Assembly: GCF_000716435.1 (NCBI RefSeq)
Contig: NZ_JNWO01000002.1
Span: 372,001 to 436,000, forward strand
Length of the DNA stretch: 64,000 nucleotides
Source of the DNA: Streptomyces xylophagus
Lineage (GTDB): Bacteria > Actinomycetota > Actinomycetes > Streptomycetales > Streptomycetaceae
Reading direction: 5' to 3'
Positions 51,584-60,541 of the stretch are shown here, piece after piece. Under the pieces are notes generated by a model that did no database searches, was not told the DNA's origin, and saw only the letters and a list, made by a program, of their open reading frames with translations. The position numbers were made by a program, and so were the translations under genes. The number at the start of each line of letters is the position of its first letter. Position 1 is the first letter of the stretch.

Positions 51584-53530
51584 TCAGCCGCAGCAGTGGT
51601 CCGGGGCCGAGGGGCTCGGCGTGTGGCAGGAGACGGGGGCGGGCACGTCCAGAGCCGGGTTGCGGTCGAAGAAGCCGTCGGGCTCCAGGCGCAGTCGCGC
51701 CTTGGCTACCGGCATCACCGGCCACTCCTCGGGGCGCGGGAAGTGGTGCGAGCCGACCGTCGCCCACAGCACCAGGTCCGTGCCGTCCAACGACCGGTTC
51801 TCCTCCTGCCACTTGTGGACTCCGTCCGCACCCGGCTCGGCCTGGTTCGGGTACTCGCCGCCGACGAACCGCCGCTCCGCGTCGTAGGCGGTCGCCCACA
51901 ACTGCCGCCCCACGAACGGGGCTCGGCGCGCGCACACGCTGTCCTCGCGCACCGGCAGCACAGCCGTGTTCTCCAAGTGCACGCGGTACGCGGTCGGTTC
52001 ACCCATCCGGTTGCGGGACTCGGTGCTCTCCACCCGCCAGTGCAGCGCGCGGGACGGGTCGGTGCGCCGGGCGCCCTCCGACTCGCTGAGGATCGGCCGC
52101 AGCACGGTACGGGCCGCGTTGCCGTACGGGTCCAGCGCTGGGTCGGGTTCGTGTTCGGCGGTGACCTCGATCAGCCGGTTGGGATCGCCGTCCACCGCCA
52201 TGTCGAGGCGGACGCTGAAGAAGTGCTGGTGGTTGGTGACCGCGACGTTCGGCGCGACCCGGCGCGCGTACGGCGTCGCCTCGTCCTCCTCGACGCCGGT
52301 GGCGGAGAGGATGCCGGTCATCTTGATCTCCAGCATCACCGAACCGTCCTGGTACAGCGACCAGTAGAAGCCGTAGTCGTAGTTGGCGACGGTGGCGAAC
52401 GCCGAGATGATCAGCCGGCGAGAACGGCGCACCTCCGTACGGCCCGTGCGGCCGTCGTGGTGCTTCCAGAGGATGCCGTCGTCCTCCTCGTGGACACAGA
52501 CGGCGTTGGGGATGAGCCGGGGGACGCCGTCGCCGCCGAGCACGGCCGCGTCGAAGTACTGGATGACGCCGAGGCAATCGCAGCCCAGGGCAAGGGAGTT
52601 GGTGAGCGGGCCGGCGCCGTACTCGCCCCAGTCGAAGAAGTTCTTGCGGTACTGGGTGGAGGCCGTGTCGAAGTACGGGACGTACATCTCGTTGACGGCG
52701 GCACGCCGGATCACCTGCCGAGGACCCTTCCCGGCCGCGGAGAAGGCGAGGTCGTGCAGCACGAGCCCCTCGCGATGGCTGAAGCCGACCCGGACCGACC
52801 ACCCCTGCCAGTCGATCCGCTGCCCGGTGACGGTGAAACTCGGCCCGTCCGGCTGGACGACCTCCAGCGGCTTGAGCCCCGGCCGCTCGTCCACCGTCCC
52901 GGCCGCGAACACACCGGACTCCTCCGACAGCGGGACCACCCCGTGGTCCTCGATGTGCAGGATCTCCATGGTCTCCATGTCGATGATCGGCACGACTCCC
53001 TGCACCGGGCGGGCGTAGCCGTTGTCGTCCTCGGAGACGCGGTGCCAGACGCTGCCCCAGGTCAGTCGGCGGCCCGCGTACTCGGGCGGTTCGAAGCCGC
53101 CGATCGACTCCGGGTCCACCATCACCAGCGACACGTCGTGGATGCCGCGCAGTGCGAGTGCCTCCCGGAAACGGGGGTCGGCGCGGCAGGCGGCAGCGGC
53201 CTGCCGTGCCTCCTCGGAGGAGCAGCCTGGACTGCGGACGTCCAACTCCCGCCACGCCGTGGTCTGCGGCTTGTCGCCGAGTTCGAGATCGACCTCGAAG
53301 GCGTGGCGTGCGGACGGCGAGAACACGACCGCGCGGGCGCGCCGGGCATCCCCGAGGGCTGCGCGCCGGGCGTGGTCCTCGTCCAGCGCCACACCCCAGA
53401 AACGCGCGTCGTCGGGGACCCGGGTGTCGGCCCTCAACACACTTACCGCAGCGGTCAGTTCGGAGACGGTGAGGGGGTCCAGCGGGTGCGGTGCGTCGGC
53501 CGGTACGGGTTCGGGGGCGAGAGTACTCAC
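51584..53530 (-). CDS. Copper amine oxidase (primary-amine oxidase)
   Basis: 648 residues, full length. The topaquinone precursor is Y384 in A-N-Y-D-Y, the catalytic base is D300 in F-F-D-W-G-E-Y-G, and copper ligands are H434 and H436 in N-H-Q-H, with the third in G-S-H-H-F. G-C-D-C-L-G is also present. It converts a primary amine to aldehyde, ammonia and H2O2; in Arthrobacter and other actinomycetes it acts on phenethylamine, tyramine or histamine. GTG overlaps the upstream gene (GTGA). The aldehyde dehydrogenase of block D could take the product. Confidence 0.95.
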   Translation of the reverse strand: MSTLAPEPVPADAPHPLDPLTVSELTAAVSVLRADTRVPDDARFWGVALDEDHARRAALGDARRARAVVFSPSARHAFEVDLELGDKPQTTAWRELDVRSPGCSSEEARQAAAACRADPRFREALALRGIHDVSLVMVDPESIGGFEPPEYAGRRLTWGSVWHRVSEDDNGYARPVQGVVPIIDMETMEILHIEDHGVVPLSEESGVFAAGTVDERPGLKPLEVVQPDGPSFTVTGQRIDWQGWSVRVGFSHREGLVLHDLAFSAAGKGPRQVIRRAAVNEMYVPYFDTASTQYRKNFFDWGEYGAGPLTNSLALGCDCLGVIQYFDAAVLGGDGVPRLIPNAVCVHEEDDGILWKHHDGRTGRTEVRRSRRLIISAFATVANYDYGFYWSLYQDGSVMLEIKMTGILSATGVEEDEATPYARRVAPNVAVTNHQHFFSVRLDMAVDGDPNRLIEVTAEHEPDPALDPYGNAARTVLRPILSESEGARRTDPSRALHWRVESTESRNRMGEPTAYRVHLENTAVLPVREDSVCARRAPFVGRQLWATAYDAERRFVGGEYPNQAEPGADGVHKWQEENRSLDGTDLVLWATVGSHHFPRPEEWPVMPVAKARLRLEPDGFFDRNPALDVPAPVSCHTPSPSAPDHCCG

Positions 53531-55068
53531 TGCGGGTTTCCTTCCAAGATGGTGCCGCCGTCGGCGCGCGGATCGGATGCGCCGTCCAGCCGACCGTCGG
53601 CGGACAGTCGTACGGCCTGGGTGTGACCGGCGAGATCGGTACGGCCCGGCGTGACGACGACCGGAACCACCGACGGGAACGCGCCCGCGGGGACGGACCC
53701 GGGCTCGGCCAGCAGTGTCTGTGTCTCGTGGCCGATGTCGCGGGCGCCGATCACCCAGCGTGGGCGGTCCAGGACGGTGACCGGATCGGCGGCCGGGTCC
53801 ATCAGATCGGGCACCGTCTGGGCCAGGATCTGTGGCTGCGCCCGACCGCCCTGGCAACCGGCCGCGAGCAGGAGTTCGGCGGACCGGCCGAGCACCGGGC
53901 AGAGGGTGTGCGGAGGTCGCAGTCCGGGGCCGATGAGAGCGGGGTGGCCGGGCAGCAGGCTGAACGCCGAGCCGCGGTTGTGCAGGACGATGCCGGTCTC
54001 CGGTTCGCAGATGCCGGAGCCGAAGGTCTGGTAGACGCTCTGGATCAGGGAGACGGCCAGTCCGGAGGCGTCCACGGCGGTGATCGCCACGGTGTCCCCG
54101 GCGGGCCGGAAGGACGGCTCGGGCGCTCGTTCGCCGGCGAGCGGAGCCGGGCGCAGCAGTCTGTCCAGGTCGATGGGCGAGGGGCCGAGCGGGTCACCCA
54201 GCAGCAAGTCACGTGCTGCCGAGGCGTCTTGGCAGCGGGAGGCCAGAAGGATGGTGCGCTCCGGCTCGGGCAGTTTCGCGGCCGAGGCGGCGGTCTCGAG
54301 TACGGCCAGCAGGCTCGCCCCCTGGCTGGGCGGCGGGGCGGTCCACCACCGAGTTCCGGCCACGTCCAGCGTCAACGGCTCGCTGTTCTCCGCCTGATGG
54401 GCCGCGAGGTCGCTCGCGGTCAACGGACTCCCGGCCCGGCGCAGCCCGTCCGCCAGCGCCTCGGCGACGGCGCCCCGGTAGAAGGACGAAGGGTCGTCGG
54501 CGAGCGTGCGCAGGACGGCGGCCAGTCGGGGCTGGGGGAGCGGGTCGCCCTTGTCGAGGGGTGTGCCGTCGGGGCCTGTCAGCAGGGAGGTGAGCCCGGG
54601 GTCCGCGGCGATCTGCGAGGCCCGCTCGCGGATGGCCCGCGCCAGACCGGCTGAGACGGTGGCCCCGTCCTCGGCCAGTTCGGCGGCGTCCCGCAGCGCG
54701 GCCGCAAGGGCACCGGGTGTGCCATGGGCTTCGGCGAGCGCGGTCCAGCCCGCCACCACACCGGGCACGGTCACCGTCTGCGGACCCTGCGCAGGCATCC
54801 GTCGGTCGGCGGCTCGGAGAGCTTCGACGTCTACGGCCTGTGCGGCGGCGCCCGCCGAGATCACCGCGCGTACCGAGCCGCCGGGGGCGTGGACTAGGGC
54901 GATCAGGTCGCCGCCCAGGGAACACTGGTGGGGGTAGACGACCGTGAGTGCGGCGGCTGCCGCCAGCGCCGCGTCCACGGCGTTGCCGCCCCGCTCCGCC
55001 GCACGCCGGGCCGCCGAAAGCGCCGCCGGGTGCGGTGCGGCCAGGATCAGCCGGGAGGCGGTTGTCAC
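53527..55068 (-). CDS. Gamma-glutamyltransferase-family protein
   Basis: 513 residues resembling gamma-glutamyltranspeptidase (Ntn hydrolase): A-A-E-R-G-G-N-A-V-D-A-A-L-A-A at the start, L-G-G-D-L, and the nucleophile region G-D-T-V-A-I-T-A-V-D-A-S-G with the catalytic Thr, then F-G-S-G. No signal peptide, unlike classical secreted GGT, so it is cytoplasmic. It could hydrolyse gamma-glutamyl amides made by the GS-like enzyme of the same operon. GTG start is four bases inside the cyclase stop. Confidence 0.88.
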   Translation of the reverse strand: MTTASRLILAAPHPAALSAARRAAERGGNAVDAALAAAAALTVVYPHQCSLGGDLIALVHAPGGSVRAVISAGAAAQAVDVEALRAADRRMPAQGPQTVTVPGVVAGWTALAEAHGTPGALAAALRDAAELAEDGATVSAGLARAIRERASQIAADPGLTSLLTGPDGTPLDKGDPLPQPRLAAVLRTLADDPSSFYRGAVAEALADGLRRAGSPLTASDLAAHQAENSEPLTLDVAGTRWWTAPPPSQGASLLAVLETAASAAKLPEPERTILLASRCQDASAARDLLLGDPLGPSPIDLDRLLRPAPLAGERAPEPSFRPAGDTVAITAVDASGLAVSLIQSVYQTFGSGICEPETGIVLHNRGSAFSLLPGHPALIGPGLRPPHTLCPVLGRSAELLLAAGCQGGRAQPQILAQTVPDLMDPAADPVTVLDRPRWVIGARDIGHETQTLLAEPGSVPAGAFPSVVPVVVTPGRTDLAGHTQAVRLSADGRLDGASDPRADGGTILEGNPQ

Positions 55069-55718
55069 GCCTCGTCCCTCGGGAGGAGCACGGTGCGGGA
55101 GGGGGCGGCCTCGGCACCCTGAAGGGGCAGGGGAAGCGAGATCATGTCGTAGACCCCGGCCGGGGTGTGCAGCAGATCGACCACTTCGAGGATCAACACC
55201 TCGGCGGCGCACAGGAGTTGGTGGGTCTCCCAGTGGGTGGTGTAGGCGACGGCCTCGATGCTCAGGTAGTCGATGCCCGCGGTGCGTACCCCGGCCTCGA
55301 TGAGCCGTTCCGCTCCGTCGGGGGCCAGCCCGACCCACTGCCGGGCCTTCCACGGACTGCGCAGGACGCCCTCGGAGTTGCTGGTGCGCAGCAGCACACG
55401 TTCCTCGGTGCCGAGGCCGGCCGCGTCGAGGTCGGCGGCGGTGATCTGTTCCTTGACGTGGGTGAGGTCGAGGACCCGCGCGGTTCCGTTGAGGGCGGTC
55501 AGGTCGAGCCGGTCGACCGTTTTGCCGCCGTCGATGAAGTGCGCCGGAGCGTCGATGTGGGTGCCGGTGTGGGCGCCGATGCGCCAGCGGCTCACGTTGG
55601 AGGGGTCGCCGGCGGTACGGGATTCGACGATCTCCACCTCGGGGCGGCGACCCCAGTGGAGCATGCCGGGATGGATGGGAACGGACACGTCGATCGCCTT
55701 GGCGAAGTCCAGATTCAT
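55065..55718 (-). CDS. Cyclase-family hydrolase (kynurenine-formamidase-like)
   Basis: 217 residues with the metal-binding signature H-T-G-T-H-I-D-A-P-A-H-F of the cyclase/formamidase family, a zinc or manganese enzyme that hydrolyses formamides, lactones or isatin-like amides. It is the first gene of block C in transcription order, with the GntR operator in its promoter. The likely substrate is an amide or formyl compound generated by the oxygenase step. Confidence 0.9.
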   Translation of the reverse strand: MNLDFAKAIDVSVPIHPGMLHWGRRPEVEIVESRTAGDPSNVSRWRIGAHTGTHIDAPAHFIDGGKTVDRLDLTALNGTARVLDLTHVKEQITAADLDAAGLGTEERVLLRTSNSEGVLRSPWKARQWVGLAPDGAERLIEAGVRTAGIDYLSIEAVAYTTHWETHQLLCAAEVLILEVVDLLHTPAGVYDMISLPLPLQGAEAAPSRTVLLPRDEA

Positions 55719-55730
55719 GCGGCCCTCCTA

Positions 55731-55762
55731 TTGGATGCGGATATCATTGAAGTGGATCCAAA
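55731..55762. promoter_or_regulatory. GntR operator candidate between block C and its regulator
   Basis: TGGATCCA (55753-55760) is a perfect 8-bp palindrome inside GTGGATCCAAAA. A TTGGAT half-site lies at 55731-55736 and pairs with ATCCAA (55756-55761). FCD-GntR proteins bind short palindromes of this size; the region is AT-rich and lies in the 149-base divergent gap. Confidence 0.55.
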
Positions 55763-55867
55763 AATAAGCGACTCTCGAGTGGCTGAGGTCGCCCCTCGGC
55801 CGCATGGCAAACTGCTCAACCACCGCGCACCCCCCGACCGCCCCCGAGAAGGGTTTGACCGACTCCG

Positions 55868-56572
55868 ATGACGCCCCAGACTGACGAGAGTCCCCTCGTC
55901 GACGACATCGCGGCCCGCATCCGCGCGCGGATCATGAACGGCGAGCTGGCGATCGGCAAACCGCTGCGCCAGGCGGCGCTGGCCACCGAGTTCGGGGTCA
56001 GCCGCACACCGGTGCGCGAGGCACTGCGTCAGCTGCAGAACGGCGGGCTGATCGAGATGCAGCCGAACCGCGGCGCGGTGGTCCGGGTGCCCGCGCCCTG
56101 GGAGGTGCGGCAGGCGTACGAGGTGCGCGCCGAGTTGGAGGGCATGGCCGCCCGGCGTGCCGCCTCCCGCATCACGGAACGCGGGCTCGCGGCGCTCCGC
56201 GAGCACAACGCCGTCCTGTGCGAGGCCCTGGCGGGAGCCGCCGGTGAGGCGAGGGGTGCGGGCAACCTCACGACCACGGCCGCCAACGACTGCTTCCACA
56301 CGGTCATCTGCGAAGCGGCCGACAACCCCTGGCTGACCCGGATGATCGACCGGATCAACGAGAGCTTCCCGCGCAACGTCTCCTCGCTCGCCCTCGCCGG
56401 CGACGAGCGCCATCGACAGCTGAACATCCGTGAGCACCAGGCCGTGATCGACGCGTTGGCCGCGCACGACGCCGACCGGGCCGACGAGTTGATGCGCGAG
56501 CACGTCATCAGCTCCGGCGAGCATCTGACGGCCTGGTACGAGCGCCGGTCCCAGACCGTCTTCCACGGCTGA
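55868..56572 (+). CDS. GntR-family (FCD) transcriptional regulator
   Basis: 234 residues. N-terminal winged helix (I-R-A-R-I-M-N-G-E-L-A-I-G ... V-S-R-T-P-V-R-E-A-L-R-Q-L) and a C-terminal helical FCD ligand domain with metal-binding D and H residues (N-D-C-F-H, H-Q-A-V-I, R-E-H-V). Divergent from the cyclase operon across 149 bases, so it is the probable local repressor of block C; it may also influence block D. Convergent with the fused oxidase gene. Confidence 0.93.
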   Translation: MTPQTDESPLVDDIAARIRARIMNGELAIGKPLRQAALATEFGVSRTPVREALRQLQNGGLIEMQPNRGAVVRVPAPWEVRQAYEVRAELEGMAARRAASRITERGLAALREHNAVLCEALAGAAGEARGAGNLTTTAANDCFHTVICEAADNPWLTRMIDRINESFPRNVSSLALAGDERHRQLNIREHQAVIDALAAHDADRADELMREHVISSGEHLTAWYERRSQTVFHG

Positions 56573-56585
56573 GCGGGCCTTCTCC

Positions 56586-56611
56586 GACCCCGAGCGGCCC
56601 CTCACGGGGTC
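56586..56611. terminator. Convergent hairpin between GntR and the fused gene
   Basis: GACCCCG (56586-56592) pairs perfectly with CGGGGTC (56605-56611) across a 12-base loop. The second arm lies in the last codons of the minus-strand gene, so the hairpin could terminate transcription from both sides. Confidence 0.5.
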
Positions 56612-59076
56612 CTGCCGGAAAGCAGCCGGGCCGGGGAGAGGAAGTCCAGGTCCGGGCGGGCGATCCCGCACACGAGGTCGGCCAGCGCCTCGCCGATCGC
56701 CGGCCCGAACTTGAACCCGTGCCCCGAACACGCCGACGCGACCAACACCTGCGGTGCGCCCGGTACTTCGCCGACCACGAAGCGCCGGTCGGCCGTCATC
56801 GTGTAGAGACACGTCAGGCTCTCGGTCACCGGGCCGGCACCGGGCAGTACCTGGGCCACCGCCTCGGCGAGCAGGGCGAGTTCCTCGGCGGTCGCGTCGG
56901 GGCGAGGTGCTTCCGGGGTCCAGGTTGGGCCGCTGTCCAGCCCCGCCTTGAGGCCGCGGCCGTCGGTCGCGGGGAACCCGTACAGCAGGCCCTGCGGCAG
57001 GTCGACGGAGAAGCTGCCGAGGCCGGAAGGGCCGAGCGGGCCCGTCGGGTCGGCGGCGAAGTAGGCGTTGACGATGCGAGTGACCGTCAGGTGGGGTGCG
57101 AGGGAGGGGACTTGGGCTGCCGTCCAGGGGCCGGTGCAGAGCACCAGGCGGCGGGTGCGCAGGATGCCCTCGCCGGTGCGGACCACGACCTCGTCGCCGT
57201 CCGGTTCCCAGCCGAGGACGGGGGAGTTGTCCTCGATGCGTGCTCCGGACCGTTCGGCCAGGGTCAGTTGGGCGCGGAGTGTCTCCTGCGCGTCGATGAT
57301 CCCGGCTCGCGGGTCGTGCACCGCGGTGAATCCGGTGGGGAGCCGCAGCCCCGGGAAGATCCGTGCCGCTTCTTCGGCGCCGACCTGACGGCAGCCGGGG
57401 CCGCGCAGGGGATCGGGGCGGTCGTCCGGTGCCGCGTACAACCCGCCGGTGATGTCGAGGAGTTGGGCCTTCGAGGCGCCCTCCAGCTCCGTCCAGGCCT
57501 GGTAGGCGGTGTCGACCAGGGCGTCCCAGTCGGGGTGGGGGTAGGCGCGGCGGATCATCCTGGTCTCCCCGTGCGAGGAACCCAAGTCGTGGCCCAGGCG
57601 GAACTGTTCGAGGCCCAGGACGTCGAGTCCGCGCGCGGCCAGGTGACGCAGGGTGGCGCTGCCGTGTACGCCCAGGCCGACCACGATCGCGTCGTGGCGG
57701 CGGGAGAAGGAGCGCGAGATGTCCGGGGGGTGCGGCGTGGGAGCTGGTTCTGGGTCGGTGGCCGAGAACGCGGGCGGGATGTCGGGTTCTGAGGGCGATG
57801 GTTCGGGGCTGGGGCTGGGCGCCTTACCGCGCTGCTGCAGGCGGACGATCTCCCGCACCGCCTCGACCAACGCGTCCAGATCGTCCTCGTCGTTGTAGAC
57901 GTGGACCGAGGCTCGAACCACCTTGGTCAGTCCCCGGTGATCCATGTCCCACCGCCCGTGCCCGGCCGGCACCGCGATCAAATGGACCCTGCGATAGGCG
58001 AGTTGCCGCTGGACATCTGAGGCGTCCATCCCGTCGACCACGAAGGTGACAATGGCGCCGCCCGCGGCCGGAGGGTCGGTGACGTGGACCCCCGGCAGTG
58101 CGGAGAGGCGTTCCCGCAGTGAGGCGCCGAGGGTGTCCAGGTGCCGGGCGACGGTGTCGACGCCGAGCGCGCTGAGGTCGGCCAGTGCCGCACCCAGGCC
58201 CAGGCGCAGGGCATGCGCGGCCTCCCAGAGCTCGAACCGCTTGGCGTCCGGAACCAGTTCCCAGCTCCGCTCGGCCGTCCATCGGGCGCCCCGGACATCG
58301 GGTGCCTCGGGGGCGAGGCGGTCCAGGAGCGGGCGGCGGACCGCGAGCAGGCCGGTGCCGCGTGGGCCGCGCAGGAACTTGCGGCCGGTGCCGATGAGGA
58401 GGTCGCAGCCGATGGTGCCCATGTCCACCGGCAGTTGGCCGAGTGACTGGGTCGCGTCGAGCAGGAAGGGCACTCCGTGGGCGCGGGCCAACTCGCCTAT
58501 CGCAGCGACGGGTTCGACCAGTCCCGAGGAGGTCGGCACATGCGCGGCAGTGACCAGGGCGGCGGGTCCCGCACGCAGTGCCGCCTCCAACGCCTCCAAG
58601 TCCACCGCGCCGTCAGGGCCGTTGGGCAGCAGCTCGACCAGGACTCCGTGGTCGCGTTCGACCGACAGCAGGTGCAACGCGCTGCTGACGTAACTGGAGC
58701 GGGCGGCCAACACCCGGTCGCCGGGACGGAGTCGTAGCGCCGACACGGCGCGCTGCCAGCCGGCCGTGGCGCTCTCGACGAGGGCGACCTCCTCCAGCCG
58801 GGCGCCGAGGAGTTCGGCGGTACGCGCGTAGACGGCCTCCAGGGCGGGAGCCGCGTGTTTCGCGGCCTCGTAGCCGCCGGACAGGCTCTCCGCGCGGAGA
58901 TGGTCGATGACCGCCTCGACGGTGCCGTTGGCGAGCAGGGCCGCGCCGGCGGAGTTGAAGTGATGGCCGGTGAACGAGCCGGGGGTGCGGGCCCGTTCGG
59001 CCGCGATGTTCAGGGTGCGCGGGGGCGGGGGATTCGGGGGCGAGGCGGCCGTCCCGGCCGTCACGGGCGCGCTCAC
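56602..59076 (-). CDS. Fusion of class-V aminotransferase domain and FAD amine oxidase (SolA/MSOX-like)
   Basis: 824 residues in one uninterrupted frame. Residues 1-415 form a PLP fold-type I class-V aminotransferase (cysteine-desulfurase/epimerase-like) with the PLP Lys at K233 (G-T-G-R-K-F-L-R-G). A Pro/Ser/Glu-rich linker spans 419-460. Residues 462-824 are an FAD oxidase: G-L-G-V-H-G (467-472), V-L-G-L-E, and C756 in T-C-L-Y-T-M-T-A-D, matching the covalent-flavin Cys of monomeric sarcosine oxidase. Such oxidases dealkylate N-methyl amino acids. GTG 59076 overlaps the aldehyde dehydrogenase stop (GTGA). A clean fusion like this is not one I recognise. Confidence 0.9.
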   Translation of the reverse strand: MSAPVTAGTAASPPNPPPPRTLNIAAERARTPGSFTGHHFNSAGAALLANGTVEAVIDHLRAESLSGGYEAAKHAAPALEAVYARTAELLGARLEEVALVESATAGWQRAVSALRLRPGDRVLAARSSYVSSALHLLSVERDHGVLVELLPNGPDGAVDLEALEAALRAGPAALVTAAHVPTSSGLVEPVAAIGELARAHGVPFLLDATQSLGQLPVDMGTIGCDLLIGTGRKFLRGPRGTGLLAVRRPLLDRLAPEAPDVRGARWTAERSWELVPDAKRFELWEAAHALRLGLGAALADLSALGVDTVARHLDTLGASLRERLSALPGVHVTDPPAAGGAIVTFVVDGMDASDVQRQLAYRRVHLIAVPAGHGRWDMDHRGLTKVVRASVHVYNDEDDLDALVEAVREIVRLQQRGKAPSPSPEPSPSEPDIPPAFSATDPEPAPTPHPPDISRSFSRRHDAIVVGLGVHGSATLRHLAARGLDVLGLEQFRLGHDLGSSHGETRMIRRAYPHPDWDALVDTAYQAWTELEGASKAQLLDITGGLYAAPDDRPDPLRGPGCRQVGAEEAARIFPGLRLPTGFTAVHDPRAGIIDAQETLRAQLTLAERSGARIEDNSPVLGWEPDGDEVVVRTGEGILRTRRLVLCTGPWTAAQVPSLAPHLTVTRIVNAYFAADPTGPLGPSGLGSFSVDLPQGLLYGFPATDGRGLKAGLDSGPTWTPEAPRPDATAEELALLAEAVAQVLPGAGPVTESLTCLYTMTADRRFVVGEVPGAPQVLVASACSGHGFKFGPAIGEALADLVCGIARPDLDFLSPARLLSGRTP

Positions 59077-60530
59077 AGGGCGATCGTCACGCTCTTGAGC
59101 TCGGTGAACCCGTCGACGGCGGCGTCGCCGAGGTCCCTGCCGAGGCCGGACTGCTTCATCCCGCCGAAGGCCACGGCGGGGTCGAACTCGTTGTACGTGT
59201 TGACCCACACGGTCCCGGCCTCCAGCGCGGCGGCGGTGCGGTGGGCACGGGCCAGACTGCCGGTCCAGACGCCGGCGGCGAGCCCGTAGTCGGTGTCGTT
59301 GGCCAGCGCGATGGCCTCCTCCTCGCTGTCGAAGGGCAGGATCGTGGCGACCGGGCCGAAGATCTCCTCCCGCGCGATCCGCATGTCGGGGGTGACCTCG
59401 GTGAACACCGTCGGCGGCACGAACCACCCCGGCCCCGGCAGCGGTTCACCGCCCACGGCCACCCCGGCGCCCTCGGCGAGACCCAGTTCGACGTAGCCGG
59501 TCACGCGGTCGTACTGCTCCTGCGACACCAGCGGACCGATGTTGATACCTCCCGCGAGACCCGGGCCGATCCGCAGCGCCTCCACCGCCGGCACCAGCCG
59601 GTCCAGGAACTCCTTGACGATCGTGCGCTCCACCAGCAGCCTGCTGCCCGCCGTGCACATCTGCCCGGAGTGCCCGAACACCGCGCGCACGGCGTTCGGT
59701 ACGGCGGCGTCGAGATCGGCGTCGGCGAAGACGATGTTGGGTGACTTGCCGCCCAGTTCGAGCGTGAGCCGCTTCAACGACGGTGCCGCCGCGGCCATGA
59801 TGTGCCGCCCGACCTCGGTGGACCCGGTGAAGGACACCTTGGCGATGCCGGGGTGCGAGACGAGTTCCGCACCCGTACGCCCGTCGCCCGTAAGGACGTT
59901 GACCACGCCCTCGGGCACGCCCGCCTCCAGGCAGAGCGCGGCCAGCCGCAGCGCTGTCAGCGGGGTCTGCTCGGCCGGCTTGACGACCACCGTGCAACCG
60001 GCGGCCAGGGCGGGGGCGAGCTTCCAGGCGGCGATCATGAAAGGGAAGTTCCACGGCAGTACGGCGGCCACCACGCCGACCGGTTCGCGGACGCTGTACA
60101 CATGCCGGTCGGGGCCGGCCGCGTGCACGGTGCCCGCCAGTCGGGTCGGCGTGCCCGCGAAGTGGCGGATGGCCTGCAGGCCCAACTCCACATCGCCGCG
60201 GGCACGTTCGATCGCCTTGCCGTTGTCCAGGGTGTCCAGCACCGCCAGTTGCTCGGCGTCGCGCTCCACGAGGTCGGCCAGGCGCAGCAGGACGTCACGG
60301 CGCTGTCGGGGCGGCAGCCCGCGCCAACGGCGGTCCCGGTGCGCGGCGTTGGCGGCCTCGACCGCCGCCGACACCTCGGCGGAGCCCGCCTGGACGACGG
60401 TGGTGAGCTGCTCCTGGGTGGCGGGGTCGAGCACCTGGATGCGTTCCGTCGCGGTACCGGTGGTCCACTCGCCGCCGATGAGCATGGGCTCGCAGTCCGG
60501 CAGGTGCGGGATCACGATGCTGGGGTCCAC
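59073..60530 (-). CDS. Aldehyde dehydrogenase (NAD(P)+-dependent)
   Basis: 485 residues of the ALDH superfamily: L-P-W-N-F-P-F, the S-F-T-G-S-T-E-V-G NAD turn, the catalytic Glu in L-E-L-G-G-K-S, and the catalytic Cys in S-G-Q-M-C-T-A-G-S-R. GTG 60530 is preferred because AAGGAG lies six bases upstream; a GTG at 60545 is also in frame and overlaps the creatininase stop. It oxidises an aldehyde, possibly from an amine oxidase in blocks C or D, to the acid. Confidence 0.92.
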   Translation of the reverse strand: MDPSIVIPHLPDCEPMLIGGEWTTGTATERIQVLDPATQEQLTTVVQAGSAEVSAAVEAANAAHRDRRWRGLPPRQRRDVLLRLADLVERDAEQLAVLDTLDNGKAIERARGDVELGLQAIRHFAGTPTRLAGTVHAAGPDRHVYSVREPVGVVAAVLPWNFPFMIAAWKLAPALAAGCTVVVKPAEQTPLTALRLAALCLEAGVPEGVVNVLTGDGRTGAELVSHPGIAKVSFTGSTEVGRHIMAAAAPSLKRLTLELGGKSPNIVFADADLDAAVPNAVRAVFGHSGQMCTAGSRLLVERTIVKEFLDRLVPAVEALRIGPGLAGGINIGPLVSQEQYDRVTGYVELGLAEGAGVAVGGEPLPGPGWFVPPTVFTEVTPDMRIAREEIFGPVATILPFDSEEEAIALANDTDYGLAAGVWTGSLARAHRTAAALEAGTVWVNTYNEFDPAVAFGGMKQSGLGRDLGDAAVDGFTELKSVTIAL

Positions 60531-60541
60531 GGTGTTCTCCT

